From contig CP058708.1 of NCBI GenBank assembly GCA_013414765.1, forward strand, positions 801,553-865,552: a stretch of 64,000 nt of DNA, given 5' to 3'. Shown here piece by piece: positions 55,002 to 63,349 of the stretch (position 1 is the first letter of the stretch; each line of letters begins with the position of its first letter). A program made the position numbers and the translations under genes. Below the pieces are notes generated by a model. It saw nothing but the letters and a program-made list of their open reading frames with translations. It was not told the origin of the DNA and made no database searches. Source of the stretch: Candidatus Accumulibacter cognatus. GTDB taxonomy: Bacteria > Pseudomonadota > Gammaproteobacteria > Burkholderiales > Rhodocyclaceae.

Positions 55002-55070
55002 GCCCAACCCGGCGGTCCACCGGACGCTGCGCGATAAAGCCGCGCAGCGCCGGTGACCTCTACGTTAGGA
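55002..55070. other. attC site 4
   Basis: R'' GCCCAAC (55002-55008) and R' GTTAGGA (55064-55070). The arms CACCGG-A-CGCTGCGCG and CGCGCAGCGCCGGTG pair perfectly around one extrahelical A. Confidence 0.9.
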
Positions 55071-55077
55071 CTCTGCA

Positions 55078-55212
55078 ATGCCGCAGCTTCCCGATCTAGT
55101 CGTTGGTGCGTTTCTCGCGTTGCTTGGCGTCCTTGTTTCGCAACTCGTAGCCATGATCCAAGCGCGCCTAGAACGCGAGCACAAACGAGACGTGCTCTTG
55201 CGAACCAAGTAA
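55078..55212 (+). CDS. Short membrane protein at the start of a cassette
   Basis: This 44-residue protein begins 8 bp after attC site 4. It has one transmembrane helix (about 8-26, VVGAFLALLGVLVSQLVAM) and a basic C-terminal tail (RLEREHKRDVLLRTK). It is shorter than many cassette membrane proteins of this type, which often have a longer cytoplasmic part, so it may be truncated. Confidence 0.55.
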   Translation: MPQLPDLVVGAFLALLGVLVSQLVAMIQARLEREHKRDVLLRTK

Positions 55213-55411
55213 GCGCTCAGCAAAAAGTCATCCGATAATCAGAGCCGAAGCCAGTGTGCGCAGGGTCAAGTCTTGCAATGACGCAAGTCAACTGCTGCCG
55301 CAGCGCGCTGTGGTTTGGGCAACAGCGGTAACCATTGCAGAACCATTGGAACCGTGTGAACAACGGATGGAGAGCGCCCTGTAGTCGTGTCCATCCTTAT
55401 GGGTCAGCCTT

Positions 55412-55732
55412 TCAGTCGACGGCTACCTCCACGTAGCCACCCGGAGTGGCGCCGTTGATAGCTGCAACGACTACCGGCATTGCACGCTGGATGCGAGGCC
55501 AGCTTGTAGAACTCAAGACGACAATGGACAGGCTTCTCGCAGCAAGGTTCTGCTGGTACTTCAGGTTCCTGTCTGTGGTCACGAAGACCGCGAAGCCAGC
55601 TTCTTCCGCCAAAGAGATGAGCTCGCCGTTCTTCAACTTCGCCCGGCCCAGCTCAAAGGCTGTTTCGACCAAGTGCTCGGTGAGCGAATGCCGTAGCGGT
55701 GCAGGCGTTCCTTGGTCGAACAAGACTCGCAT
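55412..55732 (-). CDS. DUF5615-type PIN-like toxin
   Basis: This 106-residue protein starts MRVLFDQGTPAPLRHSLTEH, with the first acidic residue (Asp6) of a PIN-like nuclease, and has the conserved FVTTDRNLKYQQNLAARSLS segment with a second acid. Such proteins pair with a DUF433-type antitoxin, which is encoded directly upstream. It is reverse-oriented within the cassette region. Confidence 0.75.
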   Translation of the reverse strand: MRVLFDQGTPAPLRHSLTEHLVETAFELGRAKLKNGELISLAEEAGFAVFVTTDRNLKYQQNLAARSLSIVVLSSTSWPRIQRAMPVVVAAINGATPGGYVEVAVD

Positions 55733-55954
55733 TCACGCAACCGCCAACGCGCTTCGCGCTGCATGTTCGAGCACGGTACGCGCTTGCTCCATGCTGACCC
55801 CGGGGAACCACTCGACAAATTGGGGGACTGAAGCGCCGTCCTCAAGATTCTCGAACAGAGCGGCTACCGGCACTCGAGTGCCACGGAAGAGCCATGCACC
55901 GCTGACGCGTGCCGGGTCTCGCTCCACTGCAGGACAGGTAGACCAGTCGATCAT
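55733..55954 (-). CDS. DUF433-type antitoxin
   Basis: This 73-residue winged-helix-like protein has CPAVERDPARVSGAWLFRGT, RVPVAALFENLEDGASVPQF and the helix MEQARTVLEHA, as is usual for DUF433. Its stop codon is directly followed by the start of the toxin gene. Confidence 0.78.
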   Translation of the reverse strand: MIDWSTCPAVERDPARVSGAWLFRGTRVPVAALFENLEDGASVPQFVEWFPGVSMEQARTVLEHAARSALAVA

Positions 55955-56087
55955 GACCGCAATCGTAGCACCGATGGGCGCTGCTGATACCGGCTGATGC
56001 AGAGTTGCCGTGGCGACAGTGTGGCGACGGAGGCCCTGACTGTTTCGCTCGTGGCTTCCTGGAGGATGAATGGCGCGAGGAAGCTAG

Positions 56088-56924
56088 GGCGTGTCATCAA
56101 TTGCTGGGTCATGCGCGTTGCGCGCTGCCGAACCGGCGAAGGATGGAGCGATGAAACAGCGACACGCACTGAGAGACGACCCATGGGACCGCATCCAGGA
56201 TCGGCTGCCTGGACGTGCTGGGCACGTGGGGGTCACTGCCGCAGACAAGCGCCTGTTTGTGAAAGCCGTGCGGTACCATATCGAACCGGCATCCCGTGGC
56301 GCGCCCTGCCCGAACGTTTCGGGGATTTCCGCGTGGTGCACCTCCGGTTCTCTCGCGGGAGCCAGTCGGGGGTGTGGAAGCGCGTGTTTAGCGGATGGGC
56401 GGAAGAGGCGGACAACGAGTGGGTCAGGATGGATTCTTCCCTCGTTCGTGCTCACCCGCACCGTGCCGGTGCCCTCAGGAAGGGGCCTGAAGTAGGCCAG
56501 GCCATCGGACGTCGCCGCGGTGGACTGGGCACGAAGATCCACGCCACGGTGGACGCTCTGGGCAATCCGACCGGGTTTCACCTCCCCCCCGGCCAAACCC
56601 ACGACCTCGTCGGCGCCGATGTCTGGCTGCCGAACTCCCCGGCGGATGCCGTCCTGGCGGAGCAAGCCGATGACGCGCAAAAGCGGTTGATTGAGCCGTT
56701 GGAAAACGCGGGCAAACCGATCGTGATCCCTTCACGCCGCACCTACCTGATCCAGCGCCCCTTGGACAGGCACCGGTATCCGGCGCGCCATCTGATCGAA
56801 AACTTTTTTCGCCAAGCTCAAGCAGTTCCGTGCCATCGCCACCCGTGACGACAAAACTGCTCGCAATTTCCTCGGCGCCATTCATTTGGCGGCCTCCCTC
56901 GTCTGGCTCAATTGATGACACGCC
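56088..56924 (+). mobile_element. IS5-family (IS427-type) insertion sequence
   Basis: GGCGTGTCATCAATTG at 56088-56103 and its exact complement at 56909-56924 bound an 837-bp element. CTAG lies on both sides (56084-56087 and 56925-56928), a probable target duplication of 2-4 bp. It is inserted directly against the truncated end of an IS110 remnant. Confidence 0.88.
56151..56915 (+). pseudogene. IS5-family transposase, frameshifted
   Basis: Reading MKQRHALRDDPWDRIQDRLP begins at 56151. A frame change near 56275 is needed to reach RTGIPWRALPERFGDFRVV and the catalytic parts MDSSLVRAHPHRAG and GLGTKIHATVDALGN. A second change at the T-run near 56806 is needed to read KLKQFRAIATRDDKTARNF and the end at 56915. 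IS427-type elements can use programmed frameshifting, but the early shift looks like mutation, so I call it inactive with moderate confidence. Confidence 0.75.
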
Positions 56925-56928
56925 CTAG

Positions 56929-57690
56929 CCCGGGGTCAGGCCGATCCAGGCGGCGACCTGGCGACCGTTCTGGAAGTCATGCCCGTTGCCGATACTGCTC
57001 AGCAGCGCGCCGGCGGTCACCGGAGCGAGGCCCTGCAACGTCATCAGGCGCCTGCTGCGCGCGTCTTCGCTTGCCGCTTGGGCGATGAGCCGGTCGTATT
57101 CTTCGATCCTCTGGTCGAGTGGGTCGGCGTGCGCCAGCAGGTCGCCGACGCACAGCCTGGAATGGCCCGGCAGGCCTTCGAGCTGGGCGCCGATCTGTCG
57201 ACGAAGGCAGGCGACCTTCTGTGGCAGGACGATGCCGAGTTCGGCGATCAGCCCGCGCAGCCGATTGTAGGTGGCCGTGCGTTCCTCGACAAAGCCCTGC
57301 CGCGTGCGGTGCAGACCCCAGATGATCCGCGGGGGCTCTTCCTTGACCGGGACGAAGCGCACGTGTGGTCGCTGGACGGCTTCACAGGTGGCGGCGGCAT
57401 CGGCGGCGTCGTGCTGGCCACGCTTGCCGCTCATCCGGTAGGGGGCGACAAACTTCGGCGCCATCAACTTCACCGTGTGGCCGAACTGGCGGAATTGCCG
57501 TGCCCAGTGGTGCGCGCCCGAACGCGCTTCCATCCCGGTCACGCACGGCGGCAATTGCGCCACCAGCTCCAGCAATTTGTCGCGAGGAACCTTCGGTTTG
57601 ACGAGAACTGCCTTGCCGTTCTCATCGACGCCATGGACGGCAAACACATTCTTGGCAAGATCAATGCCAACCGTTACGATGCGCAGGGAC
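56929..57690 (-). pseudogene. IS110-family transposase, truncated at both ends
   Basis: On the minus strand the sequence reads TVGIDLAKNVFAVHGVDENG, with the first catalytic Asp of the DEDD nuclease, then SGAHHWARQFRQFGH, RGQHDAADAAATCEAVQRP and, in the C-terminal domain, LAPVTAGALLSSIGNGHDF with IGLTPG. It stops there, where the IS5 element begins; the usual serine-containing C-terminal end is missing. The expected start ATG appears as AAG (no start codon within the open stretch before GIDLAKN), so translation would have to begin at an internal GTG. Confidence 0.8.
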
Positions 57691-57890
57691 TTCCCCTTTC
57701 GTGGTTTTCAAATGGCTGACGCTACCCGCTCCATTTCGGCACTTCGTTGCCGCTCGCGGCTTCCACCGCACCCTCGGGACGGGGAAGTCCCTTTCGTTCG
57801 TTGGGTGTCATCGGCATGGTAGCCACGATAACCCGACATCTTGGCCCTGCGTAGCATTCGACTGTGAAACCTTCGCAAAGGGAGCCCCGA

Positions 57891-58898
57891 ATGAGGAGCG
57901 GCAAGGTAATCCATATAGGCGCAATGTTCGTCACGATGTTCCTGACAGCATTGCCAGCGCTTGCACAAGATCGCAGCGATGTATCGGACAATCCCGCAGC
58001 ATCGGACGCGTCGTTTCCAATGTGGGCCTATCCCTGGGATCCGAAGGTGAAGTTGCCTCCCGGCGATCATGTGCCGCGGAGTGTCCCAGGCAGTTCGGCT
58101 ACTTTCTCAATGGCACAGGCGCAAGACCTGTATTTCGCACCCGACTGGCATCCGGATGACCATCCTCCCATGCCCGAAATTGTGGCGCGAGGTAGAAAGC
58201 CCGAAGTGCGTGCCTGTGGGTCCTGTCACCGCGCGGAGGGAACGGGTGGGCCTGAAAACGCGAGCCTCGCGGGTTTGCCAGCTCCCTACATCGTGCAGCA
58301 GGTCGCGGACTTCAAGAGTGGAGCGAGGAAAGCGTCAGGCCCAGCGAGAGGCCCAGTAAATTTGATGCTGCAAAACGCGAAGGCGCTCACCGATGCAGAA
58401 GTACAGTCCGCAGCCGAATATTTTTCTCGGTTGAAGCCTAAGGCACTGATCAAGGTGGTTGAAACTGATCTTGTGCCGATGGTCCGTCTGAATCGAAATC
58501 ACTATGTCGCTTTGAAATCTGTCGACAAAGAGCCGATCGGACTGCGTATCGTCGAGGTACCGGCAGATGCGGAGCGATTTGAACTTCGTGATGCACGTTC
58601 GCCATTCATCGCGTATGTCCCGACTGGAAGTATCGGCAGAGGGGAAGCCTTGGCGAAGACGGGTGGTAGCGGCACGACCGTCCCGTGCGCGACGTGTCAC
58701 GGCTCTGACCTCAAAGGCGTTGGACCAATACCTTCAATTGCCGGCCGGTCGCCCAGTTACCTGGTCCGGCAGCTCTATGACTTCAAGCAAGGCGCGCGTG
58801 CGGGTAGTCTGAGCCCCCTTATGAGGCCCACTGTTGAGAAGTTGGCCGTCGAAGACATGGTGGCCCTTGCGGCATATCTGGCGTCGCTGGCCCCGTGA
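57891..58898 (+). CDS. Secreted di-heme cytochrome c
   Basis: The protein has 335 residues with a signal peptide (about 1-26, LPALAQ). Two class I cytochrome c domains each have one heme motif: CGSCH (about 109-113) and CATCH (about 262-266). Distal Met ligands are plausible in each domain (for example NLMLQNAK and LSPLMRPT). A spacer with beta character links them. It could shuttle electrons in the periplasm; relatives are found with alcohol or other dehydrogenases. The ribosome-binding site is GGGAG, and a longer start at 57864 lacks a signal-peptide-like N-terminus. It ends 55 bp before attC site 5, so it is part of the array. Confidence 0.85.
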   Translation: MRSGKVIHIGAMFVTMFLTALPALAQDRSDVSDNPAASDASFPMWAYPWDPKVKLPPGDHVPRSVPGSSATFSMAQAQDLYFAPDWHPDDHPPMPEIVARGRKPEVRACGSCHRAEGTGGPENASLAGLPAPYIVQQVADFKSGARKASGPARGPVNLMLQNAKALTDAEVQSAAEYFSRLKPKALIKVVETDLVPMVRLNRNHYVALKSVDKEPIGLRIVEVPADAERFELRDARSPFIAYVPTGSIGRGEALAKTGGSGTTVPCATCHGSDLKGVGPIPSIAGRSPSYLVRQLYDFKQGARAGSLSPLMRPTVEKLAVEDMVALAAYLASLAP

Positions 58899-58953
58899 AG
58901 ATTCGCGTCGCGGGACCTATGGCAATCTCGAGGGGTGTAGTCGACGTGACGAC

Positions 58954-59031
58954 GCCCAACCCCGCAATGAACCCGTTTTCGCGAAGCGTGCTGCGCCCGC
59001 CCCGCTCGGCGGGTTATTGCGAGAATTGGGC
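58954..59031. other. attC site 5 (degenerate R')
   Basis: R'' GCCCAAC (58954-58960) pairs with ATTGGGC (59025-59031), where the usual first G of R' is A. The arms CGCAAT-G-AACCCG and CGGGTTATTGCG pair perfectly apart from one extrahelical G. The changed crossover base may make it recombination-poor. Confidence 0.75.
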
Positions 59032-59045
59032 CTCAGGAGAGTAAC

Positions 59046-59636
59046 GTGACAGAATCGCTACAGAAACTGCTTGTTGAACTCGAACAGTTTGGCTTGAGCA
59101 ACGATGCCACCATTGCCGATCGGCCTCAGCGGATGCTTAACATTACCCGAGACACTGGAGAATTTCTTTCGGTGCTGGTGCGTTCCATGAATGCTCAACG
59201 TGTCCTTGAGATAGGAACGTCTAACGGTTACTCAACCCTTTGGCTAGCCTTTGCAGCCAGGGCGGTGAAAGGACACGTTACCACCGTTGAGCTATCTGAT
59301 TTCAAGCTTTCCCTCGCAGCGAAGAACTTCGAGCGATCCGGCCTTGCTCCGTTCATTACCCAGGTTAAGGGTGAAGCCGGTGCCATGCTTAGGGGCGCTT
59401 CCGAATCGAGCTTCGATGTTGTTTTTCTCGATTCCGAGCGCTCTGAGTATCTGGGATGGTGGCCCGACATCAAGCGAGTTCTTCGGAAGGGAGGACTTCT
59501 TGTCGTCGATAATGCCACCTCCCATTCTGCCGAGATGGGGCCCTTTGTCGAAACGGTTTCAGCAGATGCCGACTTCACCACATGTACTGTGCCGGTCGGA
59601 AATGGTGAGTTTTTGGCTACTCAGGTTTCTCCATAG
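59046..59636 (+). CDS. SAM-dependent O-methyltransferase
   Basis: This 196-residue protein starts with GTG after AGGAGAG, 15 bp past attC site 5. The class I methyltransferase core has motif I VLEIGTSNGYSTLWLA, then VTTVELSDFKLSLAAKNF and FDVVFLDSERSEYLGWW with GGLLVVDNATS, as in catechol O-methyltransferase-like enzymes. The substrate is unknown. Confidence 0.85.
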   Translation: MTESLQKLLVELEQFGLSNDATIADRPQRMLNITRDTGEFLSVLVRSMNAQRVLEIGTSNGYSTLWLAFAARAVKGHVTTVELSDFKLSLAAKNFERSGLAPFITQVKGEAGAMLRGASESSFDVVFLDSERSEYLGWWPDIKRVLRKGGLLVVDNATSHSAEMGPFVETVSADADFTTCTVPVGNGEFLATQVSP

Positions 59637-59653
59637 CCTGTCTAGCCGGCACT

Positions 59654-60070
59654 ATGTCTCTGTTGTTTTCGATGCTTGATGAGCAGCAGATAGAAAAGCG
59701 CAGACCAGTGTGGGTGGTCCTCTCCGAGCTTTGGCTAGACACCGAGCTGGCTACCGAGGACCTGGAGCGCATCGCTCGTGTCATGGCGGACTCTGGCCTC
59801 ACTATCCAGGAGTTGCGGCAGGTTTATCTTGTCGAGGTTGCACCAGTTGTCTCACCCAATTTGCTCACTGTTGCCGGAGAGTGGGCAGGATTCGACGAGG
59901 AGTGGTTGTGCTCGCAGATTGTCTGCAACCTGCGTGAGCGACCACGACGCACGAGATTTTGGTCGTGGTTTCCGCTTACGCGTGGGCCGATGCTCTACGC
60001 GACCGAGCGACACTGGACGAGCCTGGTCGAGTTCGTTCACAGATTGAGAGATGACGACCGTGCCGCCTAG
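59654..60070 (+). CDS. Small conserved protein of unknown function
   Basis: This 138-residue protein starts 17 bp after the methyltransferase stop, so the two share a cassette. It is acidic and helical, with RRPVWVVLSELWLDTELATE, GLTIQELRQVYLVEVAP and a WAGFDEEWL segment. It resembles small proteins (possibly DUF7079) common in cassette arrays; I am not certain of the family. Its stop codon lies within the R'' box of attC site 6. Confidence 0.6.
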   Translation: MSLLFSMLDEQQIEKRRPVWVVLSELWLDTELATEDLERIARVMADSGLTIQELRQVYLVEVAPVVSPNLLTVAGEWAGFDEEWLCSQIVCNLRERPRRTRFWSWFPLTRGPMLYATERHWTSLVEFVHRLRDDDRAA

Positions 60071-60157
60071 CCATGCGCTGTAGCGAACGGCAGCGGGCCA
60101 TCGCAGTTGCAATCGGCGCGCCTCGTGGCCGCCGTCGCCGAACTCGGGTCGTTAGGC
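60065..60157. other. attC site 6
   Basis: R'' GCCTAGC (60065-60071) and R' GTTAGGC (60151-60157), six of seven complementary. The arms hold GCGAACGGC against GCCGTCGC, matching apart from one extra A. 93 bp long. Confidence 0.75.
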
Positions 60158-60492
60158 CGCACACTACATGCCCGAGCACAGCCTTCGCTTCGGCGGTGAA
60201 TGTCAAGATAGTTGTCGCGTGAACTCATGCTGCCATTGGCATATTTTTTCCACTGGTCGAAGGGTCCGGTTTGGCAGGATTCCGGTCGGGGTTGAGAGTG
60301 ACGTAGCCGGCAGGAGTCCAGTTGCAAGCGCGGCCGGTCCAGCGAGCAGGATTGGCGTTGCACGCGGCTTGGTAGAGCTGCTGGCGGCGATTTCAGAGGA
60401 CGAGGAGCAGCGGCGGCATGCGCCTCGCGCGCCGGGAGTGGTGTTGCTGGGCTGCGAAAATTTTGCAGGGCCGACTAAACAAGCTACTCTTG
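60158..60492. other. Region between last attC site and glycosylation cluster
   Basis: I see no convincing gene in these 335 bp. Open frames occur on both strands but lack family features and overlap each other. It may be the remains of a last cassette without its downstream attC site. Confidence 0.4.
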
Positions 60493-62286
60493 TCAGCGGG
60501 GGCAACCCCTCGTGTATCGTTTGCTCCCATTTCTGGCTTCGTAGATTAGGCAGGAAGTCACAGGCCCCCCCTCGCGATGAACCTGCCAAAGGCTAATACC
60601 ACCACCAGACAAAAAGACAATTTCTCCCGAGATATATGGCCGAGGATCAAGATCAAACCACTTGTACTGATTATCAACAAGATCGGATAAGTCAAAGGGA
60701 ATCACCAGGACCTCGCCCTCGCCGGTGCTCAGTCTCAACTCGGCCAGACCCGGATTCTTTCGCCTAAAGGTACCGAACATGATACCGATGCGTTTCAGCG
60801 CAGATGGCCCATACATTTGTTTTTGATCAAGGCTCAACGCCAATGATCCACCGCTTGTCGCAGGCAGGCTGGCTCGCATCTCAAACTTCGCCATCTCGGG
60901 CTGTTCGGCGGAAAGATAATATCTCATCAGCAACAAACTGGTGGTGTTAAATGCAGAGAACAAAAACAAGGCGGCCAGCAAGAGCGGGCCGATAAAAAGA
61001 CGCGATTCGGCCCGGCTACCTCCCTCAAGCGCATAGGCAACGAGCAGGGCGGGAACCATGAAATAACGACCTTGCACTCCTTTAATGATGCTTGCCGGGT
61101 GTACACTCCAGGACACGAGCAACGCAAAGAAAACCAGTAAAGATGCGCCGAGCGCACAACACACCAACAGCAATCTTGCCGGCCATTCCTCCTCGATGTG
61201 TTTGAATGAGGTAGAAAAGAGGGCTGTCAGGACAACAAGGGCATAGAGGCCGGTGTAAACATCCTCCGGGAAAGGAGCATCCAGCCAACCGATAATACCC
61301 AGGAAGGATTGCCCATAGAATCTCAACAGTTCCTCATCGGCGAGCGTTGCCAGCAGCACCCTGACAAAAGAAAGAGGGTTCAGCAGATAATGCTGAATTA
61401 TTCCTGAAACAGGGAAGCCTGTGACGACTCTGATATCAATCGTGGTCTTAAAAGCGACCGTCAGCCACAGCATAATGGAGATCGAGGCTATGCCGCCAGC
61501 AATCAGGCCACTCTTCCTTCTGGTAAAAAACACGGAACCAAAAATCAGAAGCACCAATGGCAACAAATGTATTCTGCATGACACGACAACGATCACGCTG
61601 GCGGTCAGAACATACAACAACCATGGTTTTGTTAATTCCTTATCAATGGCCATCCGCATGAATACGGAAATGATCAGGATCGCTCCAGCAGTCGATATGC
61701 CATCCAGACTGGCCGAAGAGAGCTGAAAGAAACTCATCGGCAGAACGAGCAGTGCGGCCGCCAGAGGAGACGGGCGATGAATCATGAAAGCAATGCTCAG
61801 GATCAAGGAAGCGGACGCCAGAACGACAAATCGCGCCAGTCGATAGGACCCATTTACCGAAAGGCCCAGCATCTCTCCGATGATCAGACCCGTGGCCTGC
61901 GGGACATAAATCAGTGGGAAATAATATCCGGTACCCGGAGCAGGACTGAACTCCTGGTCCCCCGTCCAGCGGATGTTATTTGCTTCATCGAGTTCGGCGG
62001 CCGAAAGTTTTCTATCCGGATCAAACGGCAGACGGCCATAGGCGTTCATGTAGGCTGCCAGACCGGTATCCATCATGCCGCCCGACGATTTTCCTGTGGG
62101 CGTATCGAGAATGACCTGGCCTCTCGTCAGAAAATAAGCGCGTTTGACATGATCAAACTCGTCCGGCGACTGGAATGGCGGGATGATCGCGGATAATAAA
62201 AAACATGCCAGAAATACCAGGACTGGAAACAGCGGCCATCCGGCATGCGCAGAGAAATGGCACATGCCATTGTTGATGATTCTCAT
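60493..62286 (-). CDS. DUF2142-family membrane protein
   Basis: The 597-residue integral membrane protein has about 10-12 hydrophobic helices and a large periplasmic loop early on (about 35-115), with IPPFQSPDEFDHVKRAYFLT carrying the acidic motif typical of DUF2142/GT-C-like proteins, and GTGYYFPLIYVPQATGL. A C-terminal soluble beta domain (about 500-597) follows. Such proteins are suspected glycosyltransferases or O-antigen/teichoic-type modifiers that use lipid-linked sugars. Its ATG overlaps the stop codon of the upstream small membrane protein as ATGA. The long frame beyond 62286 is not coding. Confidence 0.8.
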   Translation of the reverse strand: MRIINNGMCHFSAHAGWPLFPVLVFLACFLLSAIIPPFQSPDEFDHVKRAYFLTRGQVILDTPTGKSSGGMMDTGLAAYMNAYGRLPFDPDRKLSAAELDEANNIRWTGDQEFSPAPGTGYYFPLIYVPQATGLIIGEMLGLSVNGSYRLARFVVLASASLILSIAFMIHRPSPLAAALLVLPMSFFQLSSASLDGISTAGAILIISVFMRMAIDKELTKPWLLYVLTASVIVVVSCRIHLLPLVLLIFGSVFFTRRKSGLIAGGIASISIMLWLTVAFKTTIDIRVVTGFPVSGIIQHYLLNPLSFVRVLLATLADEELLRFYGQSFLGIIGWLDAPFPEDVYTGLYALVVLTALFSTSFKHIEEEWPARLLLVCCALGASLLVFFALLVSWSVHPASIIKGVQGRYFMVPALLVAYALEGGSRAESRLFIGPLLLAALFLFSAFNTTSLLLMRYYLSAEQPEMAKFEMRASLPATSGGSLALSLDQKQMYGPSALKRIGIMFGTFRRKNPGLAELRLSTGEGEVLVIPFDLSDLVDNQYKWFDLDPRPYISGEIVFLSGGGISLWQVHREGGPVTSCLIYEARNGSKRYTRGCPR

Positions 62287-62633
62287 GCCCTGACCGCAAC
62301 AATGATCCCAATCATGATCAGGGCAACCCCAATGAAATATTGAGCCTGAAAGCGCTCGCCAAAAACAAAGTGGCTGCCAATCGGGACCAGGATGAAGGCG
62401 AGCGCCATCAGTGGATAGACTCTCCCGAGTTCTACTTTCTGTAAAATCCAGACCCAAACGACAGAAGTAACTCCATAGATACACATGGCAGCAAGCAGTG
62501 CGATGGCCGCTTTCGGTGAAAAAATGGAGCCGCTGGCCGTTATTTCGGCAGCGCTCACCTTGAACAAGATTTGTCCAATCGCCAGGCCCACGACGCAAAG
62601 GAGCGCAATCACATATACCGTCATTACCCGCAT
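62283..62633 (-). CDS. Small EamA/SMR-like membrane protein
   Basis: The ~116-residue protein has four transmembrane helices (for example VYVIALLCVVGLAIGQILF, AIALLAAMCIYGVTSVVWVW and FIGVALIMIGIIVAVRA). It resembles SMR/EamA and ArnE/F-type proteins, which flip lipid-linked sugars. An ATG at 62624 that overlaps the methyltransferase stop as TAATG is an alternative start. In this cluster it is a candidate flippase subunit. Confidence 0.75.
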   Translation of the reverse strand: MRVMTVYVIALLCVVGLAIGQILFKVSAAEITASGSIFSPKAAIALLAAMCIYGVTSVVWVWILQKVELGRVYPLMALAFILVPIGSHFVFGERFQAQYFIGVALIMIGIIVAVRA

Positions 62634-63349
62634 GTCCGCTTGTTGGCGATTGCATGAAATGCGAAGAATAAATTCAGATCGATCGATGGAACCGGAAATG
62701 GCCACCATGCTTCCTTGGCATCATTGAAATAATGACGTAAAAGCGCAACCAGGTTGTGGCAGGAGTTTACATGCTCTCTGGCCATGATATAGTCGTACGG
62801 AATTCCCTTCGCCATCGCTTGCTTGCGCGGCCCCAAATGCCTTCCCAAGCGCCACGCCAGTCCGGGATCGGTAGGAATCAGGATCGACAGGACACCGCCA
62901 GGCTTGAGAACCCTGAGCCATTCTTTGAGCGCGAGGTGTGGCTGGTAAATGTGTTCCAGGACATGGGTGGCCAGTAGCCTGTCAAAAGTATTATCTGCAT
63001 AATCCAGATGGCTGCCTGTCTGCGTTGCGTAGCGCAATTTTCCTGCATGCATTCCGGAAAATTTATTCATGGCTACTTCCAGGGTCTTCCGATCCTGATC
63101 AGAAAGGATGTACTCATCAAATCTGTGGCGAACGAAGTGAAGGTGTTCGCCAGTTCCTGCACCAACCTCGAGAATGCGACCAAAATATGTCTGCTCATCG
63201 AATGCCTTTTCTACGAGCCTGTGACTGGCTCGCATGACCGATGACTGGAGTGGGCTCGAATAGTTTGCATCGTCATAGACTGTTGAGAATCTTTCCCGGT
63301 ATTCAATCCATTCCTTATCTTCACACTGCATCTTTGTATCCATTTTCAT
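62624..63349 (-). CDS. SAM-dependent methyltransferase
   Basis: The protein has 241 residues. The Methyltransf_11-type core includes RILEVGAGTGEHLHFVRHRF, then YILSDQDRKTLEVAM, LDYADNTFDRLLATHVLEHI and LRVLKPGGVLSILIPTDPG. The start overlaps the end of the glycosyltransferase gene by 29 bp. It may modify a sugar or a lipid carrier in the surface-glycan pathway of its neighbours. Confidence 0.85.
   Translation of the reverse strand: MKMDTKMQCEDKEWIEYRERFSTVYDDANYSSPLQSSVMRASHRLVEKAFDEQTYFGRILEVGAGTGEHLHFVRHRFDEYILSDQDRKTLEVAMNKFSGMHAGKLRYATQTGSHLDYADNTFDRLLATHVLEHIYQPHLALKEWLRVLKPGGVLSILIPTDPGLAWRLGRHLGPRKQAMAKGIPYDYIMAREHVNSCHNLVALLRHYFNDAKEAWWPFPVPSIDLNLFFAFHAIANKRTCG

Larger units (their letters stand above)
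50438..60157 (+). mobile_element. Integron-type gene-cassette array, no integrase visible
   Basis: Seven attC-like sites (50438-50504, 50790-50860, 52246-52314, 52977-53066, 55002-55070, 58954-59031, 60065-60157) separate short genes, most of them starting 8-45 bp after a site. Each site has R''-like YYYAAC and R'-like TTRRR ends and folds into arms with a single unpaired base. The cassette between 55071 and 58953 is over-long because IS5 and IS110 elements sit in it. intI and attI are absent from the window, so this may be the distal part of a chromosomal integron or a CALIN (cassettes lacking an integrase). Confidence 0.85.

Noticed and set aside
57800-57806. GTTGGGT as the R' box of a further attC site
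   Set aside because: No matching RYYYAAC box or paired arms were found within 150 bp upstream.
60168-60596. Plus-strand frame after the last attC site as a cassette gene
   Set aside because: The composition is low-complexity and it overlaps the end of the DUF2142 gene on the other strand; no domain is recognisable.
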